Below are positions 52,719 through 64,000 of a DNA stretch of 64,000 nt, in pieces. The notes under the pieces were generated by a model that had not been told where the DNA came from, ran no database searches, and was given only the letters and a program-made list of their open reading frames with translations. Where the stretch lies: assembly GCF_032854445.1 (NCBI RefSeq), contig NC_088296.1, positions 4,799,246 to 4,863,245 of the forward strand, in the 5' to 3' direction. Source of the stretch: Liolophura sinensis. Lineage: Eukaryota > Mollusca > Polyplacophora > Chitonida > Chitonidae. Both the position numbers and the translations under genes were made by a program. Within the stretch, counting starts at the first letter, position 1. Every line of letters begins with the position of its first letter.

Positions 52719-53634
52719 TCTTGTGGAATGGCTAAATCCTACAGACGCTCTAGAGATCCACAGAAATAAGGTTACTGGAATTTCACGGGAAAAGTCTGAA
52801 GGCACAAATTCTTTTGACACCATAGCAAAATTATGATTTCAGCACGCGCAGCGTTTGATATCTCCGCCTCACTGACGAAGAGTGCCGTTTAAGCCAAATA
52901 CGTGTTACATTGCTCTGGAATAACTTCTGTTCTGAAACCAAAAGCAAAGAGTAATCCGTGCCGTCACTGACCAAGATATCTTCCGCGAGACAACAATTAA
53001 CGCCCCTTTTAAACAGAATTGTACTTTCCGTTCGTTATCGGAAAAGAGGGGGAAAGGAAAAGCAAGAGAACATATTACGAGTAAGGTGCTTATTTTGTGG
53101 TGGAAGCGAGTTTAGAACAAAGTCATGTGTGCCGAGTATTAGCGATTCCGACAAGGTTTGCTTCCGAGGAAATTAATACAGAAGTTTGACTTGGCGTTTT
53201 TCGAAACTTGACTCTCTTCCCACGCAGGAAAGAGCTCGCAACTCTCCGTGCCGTTCCTGTTTCACTATCGCAGTACAAAAGACGCAGCAGAGGTTTGTCC
53301 GTCATAAACCTAGCGACACTGGGACGCGACGCTTCGGAGGGACAAAAAATCTGGGATCACATCGGAGACTTCAACCAGCCATCACAGCGTCTTTTTGGGA
53401 CGAAGAACCCACGAGTGTCTATCGTTTGAATAGCAGAAGAAAGAGTATAGAATATCCGGAATAGCGTATACAATACATCATTTCGACTTTCCCTTTGTCT
53501 ATACTGCAAGTGGTGTAGCAAGTGGATTTGTAGTTTTTCGCAGAAGGCTCCCCCGTAGTGTTGTCAAGCGCAGGCCTTTTTTTAAAAGGTAATTAGCCAT
53601 TGCACATCATAGACACCTAACTCCCTCTCGCCAA
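52719..53634 (+). other. Probable 5' leader of the secreted-protein gene
   Basis: CpG-richer than its surroundings, especially 53190-53360, and free of the window's repeat families. Short frames (52958-53176, 53186-53464) show no domain and may be upstream ORFs. Confidence 0.4.
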
Positions 53635-53740
53635 ATGACGGACAGAAAATACTTGCCATCGTCCTTAGGATGCTGTGCTGTGATTCTGACAGTAACGCTT
53701 CTAGCTTGTTGCATCACGCCTGTGACAACCTCAAGAAACG
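53635..53740 (+). CDS. Signal-peptide exon of a novel secreted protein (exon 1)
   Basis: Starts at gccaaATGa and encodes 35 residues, MTDRKYLPSSLGCC then a hydrophobic core AVILTVTLLACCITPV and a polar TTSRN, a classic cleavable signal peptide with a likely cut near VTT/S. The exon ends in phase 1 at a consensus donor AACG|GTAAGT. It joins in phase to the terminal exon at 59944. A short exon that is almost only signal peptide is common in genes for secreted peptides. Confidence 0.65.
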
Positions 53741-55009
53741 GTAAGTCTGTTTTACTTATTATATACTTATTGTACATTTTTTTTGTGTTAATGTGTATAT
53801 GTATATATACTTAAATGTGGGGTGCCTGGCACGGCTCAAAGCAACACAAGATTTATTAATTCCCCATAATTTTAGAAGCAGTCAATGATTATAGCTTGAC
53901 GCCTCTTCGGTGTCCAATCGAGATTTTTACATTTTTACTTAAGTCAAAATTTAAACCTTCATCACAAGATTTATCTTTCTGCATTGCAGATAGCTTAAAT
54001 TTTTTCTCCCTTGCGTCCATGTAACTTTGCTGAGGTGGGAACATTTTCTATTCATAGGGCTTTGAAATAAGCTTTGTAATTTTATTTCAAATTTTGACTT
54101 AAGTAATGCATTGCTATGTTAGATCGGCCCCGTATTACATATATTTTGTATATGTTAAGAACTATGTGATTTATTTACGCGTAAGCAATAATCAGTGTAT
54201 TTTCATTGACAAAAAAAAAGAACACAAAGAGTGCCATCAGGCTACAGAACTGATTACTCCCCAGTATTCCTAAGCCTTTTATGTCCACATGCCCATTTTT
54301 GCGTCAGTTTGCCAAAGTCATCGACAAACTACTACAAAAAAAAGAGTGAAATAGTAACGATATCCTTGGGGATATAGCGGGTCATATTCAGGGACTTTGC
54401 GGTTGCGTTGCTGTTGTTTCTTATTTTGGTTTATCAATCGACCTCATAGAATGGTTAATCGCTGACTGCATATTACACCGCATGTCCTTCTTTTCAAGCA
54501 ACTGTCCTTCACGAAAAATTTGTCGCTGCTTAGGGCTGTGTCAAAAAAGAACCAGTCAAGACAACGCGTTTTGACTGAAAAATGATGGTTCCATTTTTGT
54601 TTCAATTCTTGTGTGAGATTCGTTTTTTTTTTGTCATGTGATATTTTCATTTCAGTATTAACAAAAAACTTATGTTTAGAATAAATATGGTGAGATAGAT
54701 GTATATTTATAACAAAAATCATAGATGACGATTTACATTTATGTTCCAATAAGCATTTGTCAATTTCCTGACGAGCTTTCCCAAATGTGACGCATACGGC
54801 TATGAACGCCATTTTGGCGGAAGACATGAGTTTTTCAACGAACGTTGGACTATGCAAACGGTGTCCTCCACTGATAGTCACCAACGCCACAGTAATACTG
54901 GGAGCAAGGGTGTCAACAAATACCCTGGCCAAGTTGGGGCTTGAACCCTTATGTCGTAGGCCCGAGCGATAGAAAGGACAGACAGTGTGCTAAGCAGCGC
55001 TTTGCGCTA
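53741..55009. other. 5' part of the candidate 6.2-kb intron; tRNA-like piece at 54890-54985
   Basis: The minus strand near 54945 reads 'acataagggttcaagcccca', a B-box-like sequence probably from a tRNA-SINE. 'cgccattttggcg' at about 54808 is an imperfect palindrome. A minus frame at 54444-54932 (162 codons) has low-complexity, K/S-rich content and no domain; not called. Confidence 0.45.
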
Positions 55010-55190
55010 TGGGGTATGTAATTTTCTACTATTTATGCATTTCCCTAAACAGTTGGAATAAAGCCCCAACCGAGGTAAATTCACACTTCACCGGTGACGT
55101 TCGAACATTTGCTAATTATCACAAAGGTTTTGCTGCTCTGGTGTTATCCTCTGTGATAGTCCTATTCCGGAGATCATTGATAGAGAAACA
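55010..55190 (-). repeat. Dispersed repeat DR2, minus strand
   Basis: 'tttatgcatttccctaaac', 'taaagccccaaccgaggtaa', 'catttgctaattatcacaaa', 'ttgctgctctggtgttat'. Confidence 0.55.
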
Positions 55191-55689
55191 ATGAGGAGAT
55201 CTTCTCGCCTTAACACAAGATTCTCCGCCTTTCTATTTATCCTTTTATCCTCCCTAGTAACAAATCGCACTTTTTGTGCATATTGCTTGTGACCAAGTGC
55301 TATTGCACACAAGAATTACAATATTACTGCACCTTAATTTAAATAACCTGGCACTCACTTCATTCGGCGCTAAGAAAGCATAATGAAGTTAAAAAAGAGA
55401 ACAAAATTGAAAAATATTGAAATTTTCAACACAAGTTCTCCCACCTTAGGGATGCGTAGAATTACCCCACCCATTTATCGGACTGAAGTCATTTGGTAGT
55501 GTTTAAGCATTATATGAACAGTTCGAATAAAACCAGGAGTATCTAGTTTCTTTTCCCTCACATGGTTGTACCATCTAATGGACAACATGCTCATATCTTT
55601 ACTTTTGCCAAAAAGCTGGGAAAGAAATGTAATATTCTGTTTTCAGCACTACTAATGTCTGTCCCAATAATTAGAAGAATTAGGGTAAA

Positions 55690-55800
55690 CAAGCTTAACA
55701 TGTACAGTTCGTCCCAAATTTATATAAGCAAATTTAACATGTACAGTTCGGCCCAAATTTACATTAGCAAGTTTAACGAGTATAATGCGACCCAAATTGG
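55690..55800. repeat. About 40-bp tandem repeat, 2.5 units
   Basis: 'aacatgtacagttcg' + 'cccaaatttatataagcaa', repeated with a third partial unit. Otherwise 55190-56400 shows no feature. Confidence 0.75.
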
Positions 55801-56399
55801 TAAATGAAGATGTTTGCCGCTCTGGTATTGGGTTAAAGGCTTATGGCAATTCGGTATTGGCGGATTCCTTAGAAAAGCCCAGAGAACAGCAATTAGAACT
55901 GTAGGCAATTATGCCAAATTAAATTAGGAGCCCCTGACGTACCTTTCCCTGACATATTATACTTGCTTAGACGGAATTACTGAACTTCACAGCAATTAGA
56001 AATGCCGGTCCAGGTGTCGTCTACTAAAAACTCCTATCAATATCCAAAGAATTGATGGCATACAATTGCCCGCCTAGAAAAAATCTGTCAACTTTTTTCA
56101 CTATGAATTCTTGGAAAGCTAATTGCCTGTCGCTGTTTAAAATGGTATTGTTTATGGCAATTCGCGATAGACTGACAAATGTAATGGTCACAGATGGTAC
56201 GTCTGACAGGTAGGCAGCTATCTATCCTTGTTGTACCTCAACCATTGAGAGGCACATTGTATAAATACAAAAAAAACAGTTTTTCCCTCCGTAATTTGAC
56301 GACACTCGTGAGTTCGTTCTAGCAGTCTAACGCCCGTTGAAGACCAACTGGCTTTCGCTGATATGGTGTGCTTATCTATACGTCAGATGTGACGAAGGA

Positions 56400-56545
56400 C
56401 GTCAGTATAGCTTGCCGAGTGTCAGGAGTTTCCCCCCGGTTTCCTCCACCCATAATAGTGATCGTGATATTCATTTACTCAAGACTCAAGGCCGTACTCA
56501 AGACTGTTTCACTTATAAGACGGATGGCCACCGTATAAGTGTTTG
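56400..56545. mobile_element. Main SINE fragments in opposite orientation (fold-back)
   Basis: Plus-oriented 'gtttccccccggtttcctcc' and 'acccataatagtgatcgtga' is followed at about 56490 by minus-oriented 'ggccgtactcaagactgttt' and 'cacttataagacggatggcc'. Either two insertions or an inverted rearrangement. Confidence 0.65.
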
Positions 56546-56639
56546 ACATTCACTACAAGACAAAGCCTGCCATGGCTCATTGTCCTCAAAGCGATAGGGT
56601 TTTATTCTAAATTGCCTTGTAGATGTCTAAACACTATCA

Positions 56640-56815
56640 CCTTAAAACCTCGCTTAAATGCTTCTCTTTGAATGATTCCTTTTTTAATTCATACTGTATA
56701 TAACCTCGATGGTGGTTTGTGTTTAATATTATGGGAATTGACGCTGCGATTATTGACTTTGAACGTCAAGTTTGTTTGACGGCTGGTATATGAATGTCTG
56801 TTTTGACGCATAGAT
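56640..56815 (+). repeat. Dispersed repeat DR1
   Basis: 'aaatgcttctctttgaatg', 'gctgcgattattgactttg', 'acggctggtatatgaatgtc', 'ttttgacgcatagattcag'. Confidence 0.65.
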
Positions 56816-56925
56816 TCAGTATAGTGTGATTGGGTGGGGTGTCATGTCTGGTTTCTTCGACATGATACTTCAGTGGCGGCAGCGCTTTGGCACAACACTA
56901 CACAGTATATGTACACGCACCTTAT
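56815..56925 (+). repeat. Dispersed repeat DR3
   Basis: 'cagtatagtgtgattgggtg', 'gggtgtcatgtctggtttct', 'catgatacttcagtggcggc'. Directly joined to DR1. Confidence 0.55.
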
Positions 56926-57209
56926 GACTCATCGATGCCATATAAATGAAAAAAGTGATATGCAGGACGTAAAACCTACATACCTACATACATAAGAGCC
57001 CATTGACCTCTTATTGCCAGCGAGTCCCTCATAACAGATTCTTTGTCAGACGTGGGGATAGAACGTTCTCATTTCGGAGAACACAGATAATCGATCACCA
57101 GGATTAGATATATCATAAATTATATTTTCTGTACAATATATTGATACCTTTAAAATATTAAAAGTGTTGTTTGAAATTCAAGTTGCTTGATTTTTTCCCC
57201 TGATTTTAG

Positions 57210-57341
57210 ATATCATTGTTTTTATGTCGTTTTCTGTTTTTGATGTCAACTTTATTTCAACAAATAGTATACACACTGACCTTACGGAACTCGGCCAGGA
57301 AGCAAATCACGCGGCACTGGCATTGGAACAGATTTATACAG
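57210..57341 (+). CDS. Possible middle exon of the secreted-protein gene
   Basis: Preceded by a strong acceptor (ttttttcccctgattttag) and followed by ACAG|GTTCAC. 132 bp, phase 1 at both ends, open when joined to exon 1; the second half encodes HTDLTELGQEANHAALALEQ, a plausible amphipathic helix. The first half is T-rich and may be intronic, with the real acceptor nearer 57268, which would then need another phase. Optional and uncertain. Confidence 0.25.
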
Positions 57342-57687
57342 GTTCACAATAGCTATTGCACATTGAAAGCTTTGGTTCTAAGCTACTGCCACTGTACTGG
57401 AAAGGCACACACCATTACGTACGCTCATCACACCTACATTACATGGAGGTCAAAATAAATATTCAAGACTAAACTGAAAGTAGAATTTTTTACCGACTTT
57501 TTAATGCCGTAAAATCATATGCCGACGGTGGCGCCATAATGCGACCATAATACCCCTGTGACGGCCGACTCACCAAGATTCACCAACGATGCGAGGAGGA
57601 TTTAAGGTTAGGATCCGGTTGTACTGTATGTCTGATTGAAATCCAAATGGTGCCACCTCAGATGTAACTGGCGTCAAGTATATTATT

Positions 57688-57805
57688 AAATTATTTATTT
57701 ACTTATTCCATTGGTGTTTTACGTCGTATTCCACTTATACGACGGCGGCCAGCATTATGGTGGGAGGAAAACCGTCAGCGCATAGGTGAAAACAACGACC
57801 TGCTG
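57688..57805 (-). mobile_element. Main SINE, minus strand
   Basis: 'ttccattggtgttttacgtc', 'tatacgacggcggccagcat', 'tatggtgggagg'. Confidence 0.88.
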
Positions 57806-57849
57806 ACAGGCATCATTATCTAGTGATGTCAGTATGTACAGGGAGCGTC

Positions 57850-58085
57850 CAGTTTTTCTATGTGTGGAAACGGACATTCATATACCAGTCGTCAAACAAA
57901 ATGGACGTGCCAGGTCAATAATCGGAAGGTGAATTCAACAAAACGATGTTGAGCACAAACCCGGAAAGAACAAGGAAAGTATAAAAAGTACCAATGAAGA
58001 AGTAAGAAACTACATAAAGTAATCATGCAAAGAGAAGCGGTCAGCAGTTTCCAATGATGTTGGGACGATGCAGGGAATGTTTTGG
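57850..58085 (-). repeat. Dispersed repeat DR1, minus-strand copy
   Basis: Plus strand 'gacattcatataccagtcgt', 'ggtcaataatcgg', 'gcaaagagaagcggtcagca', 'gtttccaatgatgt'; the reverse complement matches the other six copies block for block. Confidence 0.7.
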
Positions 58086-59057
58086 GCGAATGAGTGAATC
58101 TGTCTTCAGTGAGCGCTTTGGCTTGCCTGACTCTACGCATATTTCTGTGCTTTTGCTGTGTACACAAATTTAGACAAATAGATTTGAGTAGAATAGAATA
58201 GATTCGTATCATCTGTAGGAAGAAACCAGTCGTTCAGTAAAATGTCAGTGGAATGTATACGGTTTAAATACCATAGCATGGACAAAAGACGTCAGTACTG
58301 ATCAACACTGTGTGAATAGGTTACATTCGACAGTCATAACCTGTATCATTCTCAATCAATGATCTGAAGTCATCAAGTTTACTGGCTCTTGGTCCACTAC
58401 TGATTACCGCCTACCGTCAAACTAACCCCCACCCCACCCTCACCCTCTTCTTATCTTTCCTCCTGTAACCCTGTTCTTTTGAAACATGGCGATGAAGGCG
58501 TATCCTAGGTGTTTACCTTTGACGATTTTCTATTTTAGCTTGGGTTTCCTGTTAGAGGGGACAAATTGACAAACGAAGGAAGCGCGGCCGAAAATAGTTC
58601 CGTCTGAGTGTATAAATTCATTATGCCCCTCATTAAACACGCGGTTCTATTTGTTCTACAACCGCCACATAATAACATCTTTCGCGATACAACTGCTGCT
58701 TCTACAATCGATGTAGAAACACTTTGCACATGTAATTGTTTTCTGGCCTAGGCAATCACAATACAAGGATTCTTGCTCATTGTGTACGGAAGTAAGCTAG
58801 GAGCACTTTTCTGCCCAAGCCTCTTTTTATACTGTCTTTTATCTAGTCTAGGTTTTGATTGCTAATACTTAATGACCTTTAAGTTGCTGTTTTAAGTTCA
58901 CTTGGTTAGGTATGAAAGTATAGCATCGGTAGTGATTTAATGATTCTGCGATCGAAAAACACGTACCTATAAGTCGAGTTATTTCAATAAATGCCTGTAG
59001 AACTTGGGCCTCCTGTTTAGACCTATCAGTATAAAGGTGTTCGCATGAAACAACATT
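58086..59057. other. Within the candidate intron; no further feature
   Basis: A 27-codon frame at 58486 (MAMKAYPRC...) looks like a signal peptide but ends at once in TGA. Otherwise unremarkable. Confidence 0.4.
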
Positions 59058-59192
59058 GGGCAATGACCCATGGGCCTCTCACCAATGCGGTGTCTGTGAG
59101 TTCCGGTTTCCTCCTATCATAATGTTAGCCGCCTCGTATAGGCGAAATATTCTTTACAGCGTAGCACGCCTATCATATAAATAAATAAGAGG
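59058..59192 (+). mobile_element. Main SINE with deleted core
   Basis: 'ctctcaccaatgcggtgtct', then directly 'tccggtttcctcctatcata' and tail 'atcatataaataaataag'. Confidence 0.82.
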
Positions 59193-59943
59193 TGCAGGCC
59201 GTGGCCCAAAGGGGTAAACAAATCGCAAGCTGACATCATTTTTCTTTGTGATTCTGCATTCTATAGTGCGTCATTGTTACGTCAAGCCACCATAGCAGCA
59301 CTGTCTGCAGTCGATAAAGCCTATATCATTTTCTTAGCTCAGCTTTACATATACTCGAGAATGACTTTCTATTTGATAAATATTGTAGGGACAAAATCGT
59401 TATCCGCCTGCGGCTAAGGGTTAAAATTTCACACACACAGACTTTAAATCCCCATATACCCTTCTCAGAACGTGGATAACTTATATTAATTAGATCTGTC
59501 AAAGATCTGCGGTTCACTCAGGCCAATCTGATGCCCAGCACCCACAACACAGTCCATCATCGTATTCATGTAGATGTCTTCCGTATAGTGTCAAAAAGCA
59601 ATGGAATAAATAAATTGAACACAAATAACAGCCTGTGTATATCACATGACCAGATTTGTCCAAATTCTGTTTAGACCTACAGTGGTGTATTACTTAAATG
59701 AGCGTGTTTTCTGATGTAATTATTACTTCTGATAAAGGCTGTTTGTTTGTTTTTTTTTTAAGATTTATCATGACGAAAATGCAGAACCTATGGAAGTTGT
59801 TTTAATTGTACAATTTTCATTTCTTAAGCTTATGGACCTGACCGAGACTGAAACGTGTATAGTTTAATTTTATCTTCACCTGTAGAGTCACTTTATAGTC
59901 CTTGGCTCGATATTATGCGTTATCATTTTCTGAATCTCTCCAG

Positions 59944-60245
59944 TGTTTTCCCACCCGTGGGACACCGTTAGTTCGTGTCACACTACCTTATTAAACGTAA
60001 TGGCTTCTCCAGACAATCGTTTCACCTCCCTCGCGCGACTGGCCAATAATAACTCATCGCGGAAAGCAACTCCGCGGAGAGCGGAGGAAAATGCCCTGTT
60101 ATCTTTGATCACAGCCCTACTCAAGGCGCCCCCTGTCGGTGATCAACTCTGTCAGTCCGTTGCGCAGGCGCCGGTGTTATTCGCCGTTCTCGATTTGGCG
60201 AATACCGTCTTTCGCTTGACGCGTTATGAATATAACCGGGATTAG
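59944..60245 (+). CDS. Terminal exon of the novel secreted protein (exon 2)
   Basis: Acceptor tgaatctctccag|TG. Joining it to exon 1 (phase 1, G+TG = Val36) gives a 135-aa protein; TAG at 60243-60245. The exon is clearly richer in GC and CpG than its surroundings. The mature part has two cysteines (SSC and QLC), a basic stretch SSRKATPRR that could be a processing site, then a helical region ENALLSLITALLKAPPVGDQ and VLFAVLDLANTVFRLTRYEY. No known hormone, cytokine or enzyme family is recognised. It may be a prohormone or a small helical secreted factor; the role is not determined. Confidence 0.6.
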
Positions 60246-61140
60246 ATATGGCTATATAAAGATGTACCTTGAGGTATCTTCAAAGAAGGGATGGTACAAT
60301 TGAAGGACAAACACCGAAAAGGGCCCATAATAAGTTTTCGAGAATGATATTAATATTTAGTATCAGATGTTAAATTTTCACACCAACAACGGACAGCGGT
60401 TTACTTGAAGATGGATTGTCTCTTGTGCGAATGGAACACAGGCAAAACGACTGGTATTAGTCAACACAGAAGACGGTCCCCATCCCCCGCCTCACAACTC
60501 ATTTCAGGAATCTCGCGATTTACCACAGCTGGACGCCACAAGCCGAGGGCCCTCCCACACTAACGCAGCTAAAAGCCGTGAATTTATGGCAGTTGCTGGG
60601 TTGAATCCATCTTGCAAGCATGGAGTCTCTCGGCTCACCGTAAACTCGTGCCTCTTATTCGCGTTAGTTTGCGAAAGGTCCCACCTTTTCTCACCTAAAT
60701 GTGGGTGAACTCGCAAGATACCTGGAATATTGATTGAGCTTATTCCAAGAAAGTTCCAGGTTTCTGATTTCTCAGTCCGCTTAAGATAAATTACCGCATT
60801 CGCCAAACAGGCCAGGAATACAGCGTCACGTGTTGCACACGTGTTGCGTCAGAAATGTACTGGTCAATAACTTTTGTTGTATTTATTTTTCAAAAGACCT
60901 CTAATGATACAGCCGCCAACAATATCATGAAGAAGAAAAAAAATACCCCTAACATCTTTCGGGGACAATTAAAGGCAGTAGTTTCTCTCAGCTCAACCAA
61001 GGTCCATGTGCTGTCCTTCCTATCGTGTGGGTCGTTCAACTTGTCTTTAATACTCTTCATTATGATAAATTCCGGGAAGTTGAAAAATTCATCTTTGACA
61101 CCAGATATCAGGCCGTATATACTCACACAACACGTCGCTA
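60246..61140. other. No gene seen; probable 3' untranslated region at the start
   Basis: No AATAAA near the stop. The minus frame 60504-60806 (100 codons) has no domain. 'gcgtcacgtgttgcacacgtgttgcgtc' type imperfect palindromes lie at about 60823-60850. Confidence 0.4.
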
Positions 61141-61328
61141 TAACTTATATTTACTTAATTATTTGATCGGTGTTTTAGGCCGTACTCAAGGATATTTCAC
61201 TTGTACGACGATGTCCACGTGGTGAGGGTGGCATAACTTATATTTACTTAATTATTTGATCGGTGTTTTAGGCCGTACTCAAGGATATTTCACTTGTACT
61301 ACGATGTCCACGTGGTGAGGGTGGCATA
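61141..61328 (-). mobile_element. Main SINE tail duplicated in tandem (93-bp period)
   Basis: 'ttatttgatcggtgttttag', 'gccgtactcaaggatatttc' and 'gatgtccacgtggtgagggt' occur twice with one base difference (tacgacg/tactacg). Confidence 0.92.
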
Positions 61329-61734
61329 ACTTACAGAATTGGAATGAACCCAACAGTTGTTCGATGATGAAAGCTTCATTACGCAAATGCATAACCGTAT
61401 AACCGTCAGTCGGGATTTTGTTGGGTGAAAGCTGCACACAAACGTGTGAGGTGAAAGCGGCAAAGAGCATGCACAACTGTGTAGAAGCGAAACCTAAATT
61501 TGTTCGGCCAAATCTGTAGAGAATATGCATAGTTGTATTAAAGTGGAGCCAAAATTTGTTCCGTGAAGTCGGTAATACCAAAAATATTAAAAATGGGTTC
61601 TTTTGTCCACAAACCGCACTGTTTTAAGATACGGTGTTAATGTTTTATGTTTTATACGCCCTGAACTTTAAAATCGAGAAGCTTCGTATAAACTCAGTTC
61701 GTGTTCAACATAAAAAGAATACTGTAGTACTGGT

Positions 61735-61820
61735 CGGCCCAGTAAGAGCAGAATGGGACAGGGTGGGGTGTCTTGGATGTTGTTTTCGACATAGCGTTCC
61801 AGTGAGGCAGCACAATAAAT
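61735..61820 (+). repeat. Dispersed repeat DR3, fragment
   Basis: 'gggacagggtggggtgtctt', 'cgacatagcgttccagtgag', 'gcagcacaataaa'. Confidence 0.5.
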
Positions 61821-62081
61821 ATATCGGAAATCGACACCGTTGTGATATTACTTATAAAGCAAAGACAACTGGGATAAAATGAATAAGACAGATCATGAAA
61901 TGAAGTCTCCTGTTACAATTATTTCATATTACCGCTGAGATTCTATAGTAGCTTATATACATGTATATTAAGCATGCTGTGTGATCGAATAAAAAATGTA
62001 AATGGCGTTAAAGTGAACATAGACAACGTGGCGAAGTGTTATTCAAAACGTCCTGAAAAGTGTTTAAAATGCTGTTAATTA

Positions 62082-62320
62082 TTATGGCGCCTAGGTGGTT
62101 AGCAAGCCAGCTCGCCGCAATGACCCAGGAGCCTGTCAGTTCAAGTCAGCTATACTGGCTTCCTCTCCGATCGTTCGTGGGAAGGTCTGACAGCAAAATG
62201 CAGATGGTCGTGGGTTTCTCCCGGGCTCTGTCTGGTTTCTTCCTACCATAATCCTGGTCGCCGTGATATAAGTGAATCATTCTTGAGTACGGCGTAAAAT
62301 ACTAATCAAATAAATAAATA
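62082..62320 (+). mobile_element. Main SINE, near full length
   Basis: A-box 'gcgcctaggtggttagcaag', B-box 'cagttcaagtcagctatac', body 'ggtcgtgggtttctcccggg', tail 'gagtacggcgtaaaatacta' and AATAAATAAA. Confidence 0.9.
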
Positions 62321-63945
62321 TAATGACATTTTGAAAATCACATCTAATCATTTTGGAAAATTTCTTTTTTTTTTAGCCGCTTTGCTGCCTTTTCATCGTA
62401 AGACAAAACCGTAAAGTGAAATATGTTAAGTATCTTTAAGCTAATTTATTTGTTGACTGTCAGGCACGCAATGTATTTTACTTTACATACACTTCAATAA
62501 ATAGAAAATACTCAATGGGAAGAGGGTAAGTTGTCAGTCCAGTTTTTGGTTGTGAATGGTCATTCGAATGTTCTTCTAAAGCTGTAATGCCATTGTCTAA
62601 TGGTATATAACGTGAAAAATATGACACACATGTGGGGGTGGTTTTATAACTGAGATCTGTGCATTTATGTGTGTGTGTGTGGGGGGGGGGGGGGGGGTGC
62701 TCCGTTTGGCAAAGCCCTATCATAAAAGCAGAAGTGAACGTTAACGGAAGTGTTGCTGCGTGATGAGATGCAATCCGCCACCAGCTTGAGTCGTGTGGCC
62801 ACCTGCGGTCGCTAACAAGGCTCGTTTTTTTTAAAATCAAATCTGTACCGTATATACCACACGAGATGTCTAATCTGATGGGTTCTGTCCATACACACAG
62901 ATGCACGCGTTCACATAAAAAAAACAACATATTTGAGTTGAGTGATGGTCAAAGAAACGTTCTTATCAAAACAAACATGGTATCTGCTTCCGGCATTTTT
63001 ATCTCGTTTGGAAGTCATTAGTGTACTTTTGTTTCGGGAAAAGTGAATTTTTTACTTCTTTGACCCTGCTATACAAACGTACGGTTGGATGCGATGTTTC
63101 CATTTGTTCATACTATATTACCGAGTGTAGGTTTTGCGCCTTTAACACCTCTTCTGTTCTGACTGGTCGTGGGTTCTGTGTGAGCACTAACTGATTCAAA
63201 TTGGTCAAATTCTGATAAAATTGTGTATGTCGGGTTATCAGACTATTTATGTTGTTTGAAATTCATTACAATCCTGAATATAAATTAACGAATGAATAAA
63301 ATCAGTGATTATTAATGGCTTAACTCCGCGTCTGTTCAGGAAAACGAGTTCCTCTTTTAAAACATACGACTTGTTCAGTTAAAGTCTACCAATGTTGTAT
63401 TCGTGCAAGTTAAAAACGTTCTCACCTTATGATTGACGGCTATGTTTTAATCCATAGCGGTTTACAACTCTTTCTAAAGACCTCTCACTTAAAGTAACGC
63501 GGAGAAACCTTTCTCGCCAAACGACTGATGAGAAAACGGATGATGCAGTACTCATGAGGGAAAAGTGGTCAGTCCAGCTTGGACCCGAATCAAGATAAAA
63601 GCCGGGATCTTCTCAGCTGAGGATGGCTTTCCTAACTTGTCAGTTGGTTAGGTCTTCGCTATGAAGAGACAGTCAGTCCCCCCAAACACCATGGCTAACA
63701 CATACATTTGAACATACATGTAAGCTGCTGTGTGACGGGGTTCTGTTGATCTGTATGTATGTATTTCAAACGCATGCTGCTTTTTCGAGCGAATGCCTGT
63801 AAGTGAATGTGTGAATGTGAAACACAGGAGAACGCACGATTACACATATAGTAAACACCTACTGGCCATATGAGGTAATTTGTACACGTAAATGTGTGGT
63901 GGAATACTAGGTTTTACACGTGCATCTTAAACACGTGTTGGGTAA
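62321..63945. other. Intergenic, no gene supported
   Basis: (GT)n followed by a G-run at about 62670-62698. Minus frame 62478-62930 (150 codons) crosses this microsatellite and is not credible. Confidence 0.4.
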
Positions 63946-64000
63946 GTGGGAAGGTCTTCCAGCAACCTGCGGATGGTCGTGGGTTTACCCAGGGCTCTGC
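63946..64000 (+). mobile_element. Main SINE, cut by the window end
   Basis: 'taagtgggaaggtcttccag', 'caacctgcggatggtcgtgg', 'gtttacccagggctctgc'. Confidence 0.85.

Noticed and set aside
54444-54932. 162-codon minus-strand frame
   Set aside because: No domain or splice context, low-complexity lysine/serine content; lies within the candidate intron of the secreted-protein gene.
58486-58569. 27-codon signal-peptide-like ORF
   Set aside because: Stops immediately after the hydrophobic stretch and has no clear donor before the stop; too short to support.
62478-62930. 150-codon minus-strand frame
   Set aside because: Runs through a (GT)n/G-run microsatellite giving PPPPPHTHTH; no family resemblance.

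Overview
The window is a piece of an animal nuclear genome, most likely a mollusc or another lophotrochozoan. Evidence: spliced genes with GT-AG introns, more than twenty copies of a tRNA-derived SINE ending in (AATA)n, a Penelope-like retroelement, DNA transposons, and many minisatellites. The SINE tail is one I associate with mollusc genomes; this is recollection, not a search result.

Layout. 1-2017: decayed Penelope-like reverse transcriptase. 2.36-9.3 kb: a composite of dispersed repeats (called here DR1, DR2 and SINE2, with a 31-bp minisatellite), split by a Mutator-like DNA transposon at 4068-7833. 12543-30473 (+): the one gene identified with certainty, ferrochelatase (FECH), 11 exons and 433 codons; all key residues sit exactly 10 positions below their human numbers. 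Its introns carry several tandem arrays, including a 4.8-kb array of 51-bp units that nearly fills intron 7, and intron 5 hosts a TTAA-flanked transposon with a THAP-domain ORF. 30.9-33.4 kb: two more arrays. 33.6-49.4 kb: SINEs, a second copy of the composite repeat (37.7-39.3 kb) that lacks the transposon, and 42-, 81- and 63-bp arrays. 50198-50380 (-): a possible first coding exon near a TCTCGCGAGA promoter motif. 52.7-60.25 kb (+): a probable new gene for a small secreted protein, with a signal-peptide exon at 53635-53740 and a GC-rich terminal exon at 59944-60245 that join in phase. 60.25-64 kb: SINE copies and unassigned sequence.

Tandem repeats make up about one fifth of the window. 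Several have periods divisible by three (51, 81, 63, 45, 36) or are open in all three frames (26), so they yield long but spurious reading frames of up to 1163 codons. These are not annotated as genes. Little here works together as a pathway: FECH is a single-gene function (last step of haem synthesis, mitochondrial inner membrane), the candidate secreted-protein gene lies 23 kb downstream, and the rest is mostly mobile and tandem repeats.
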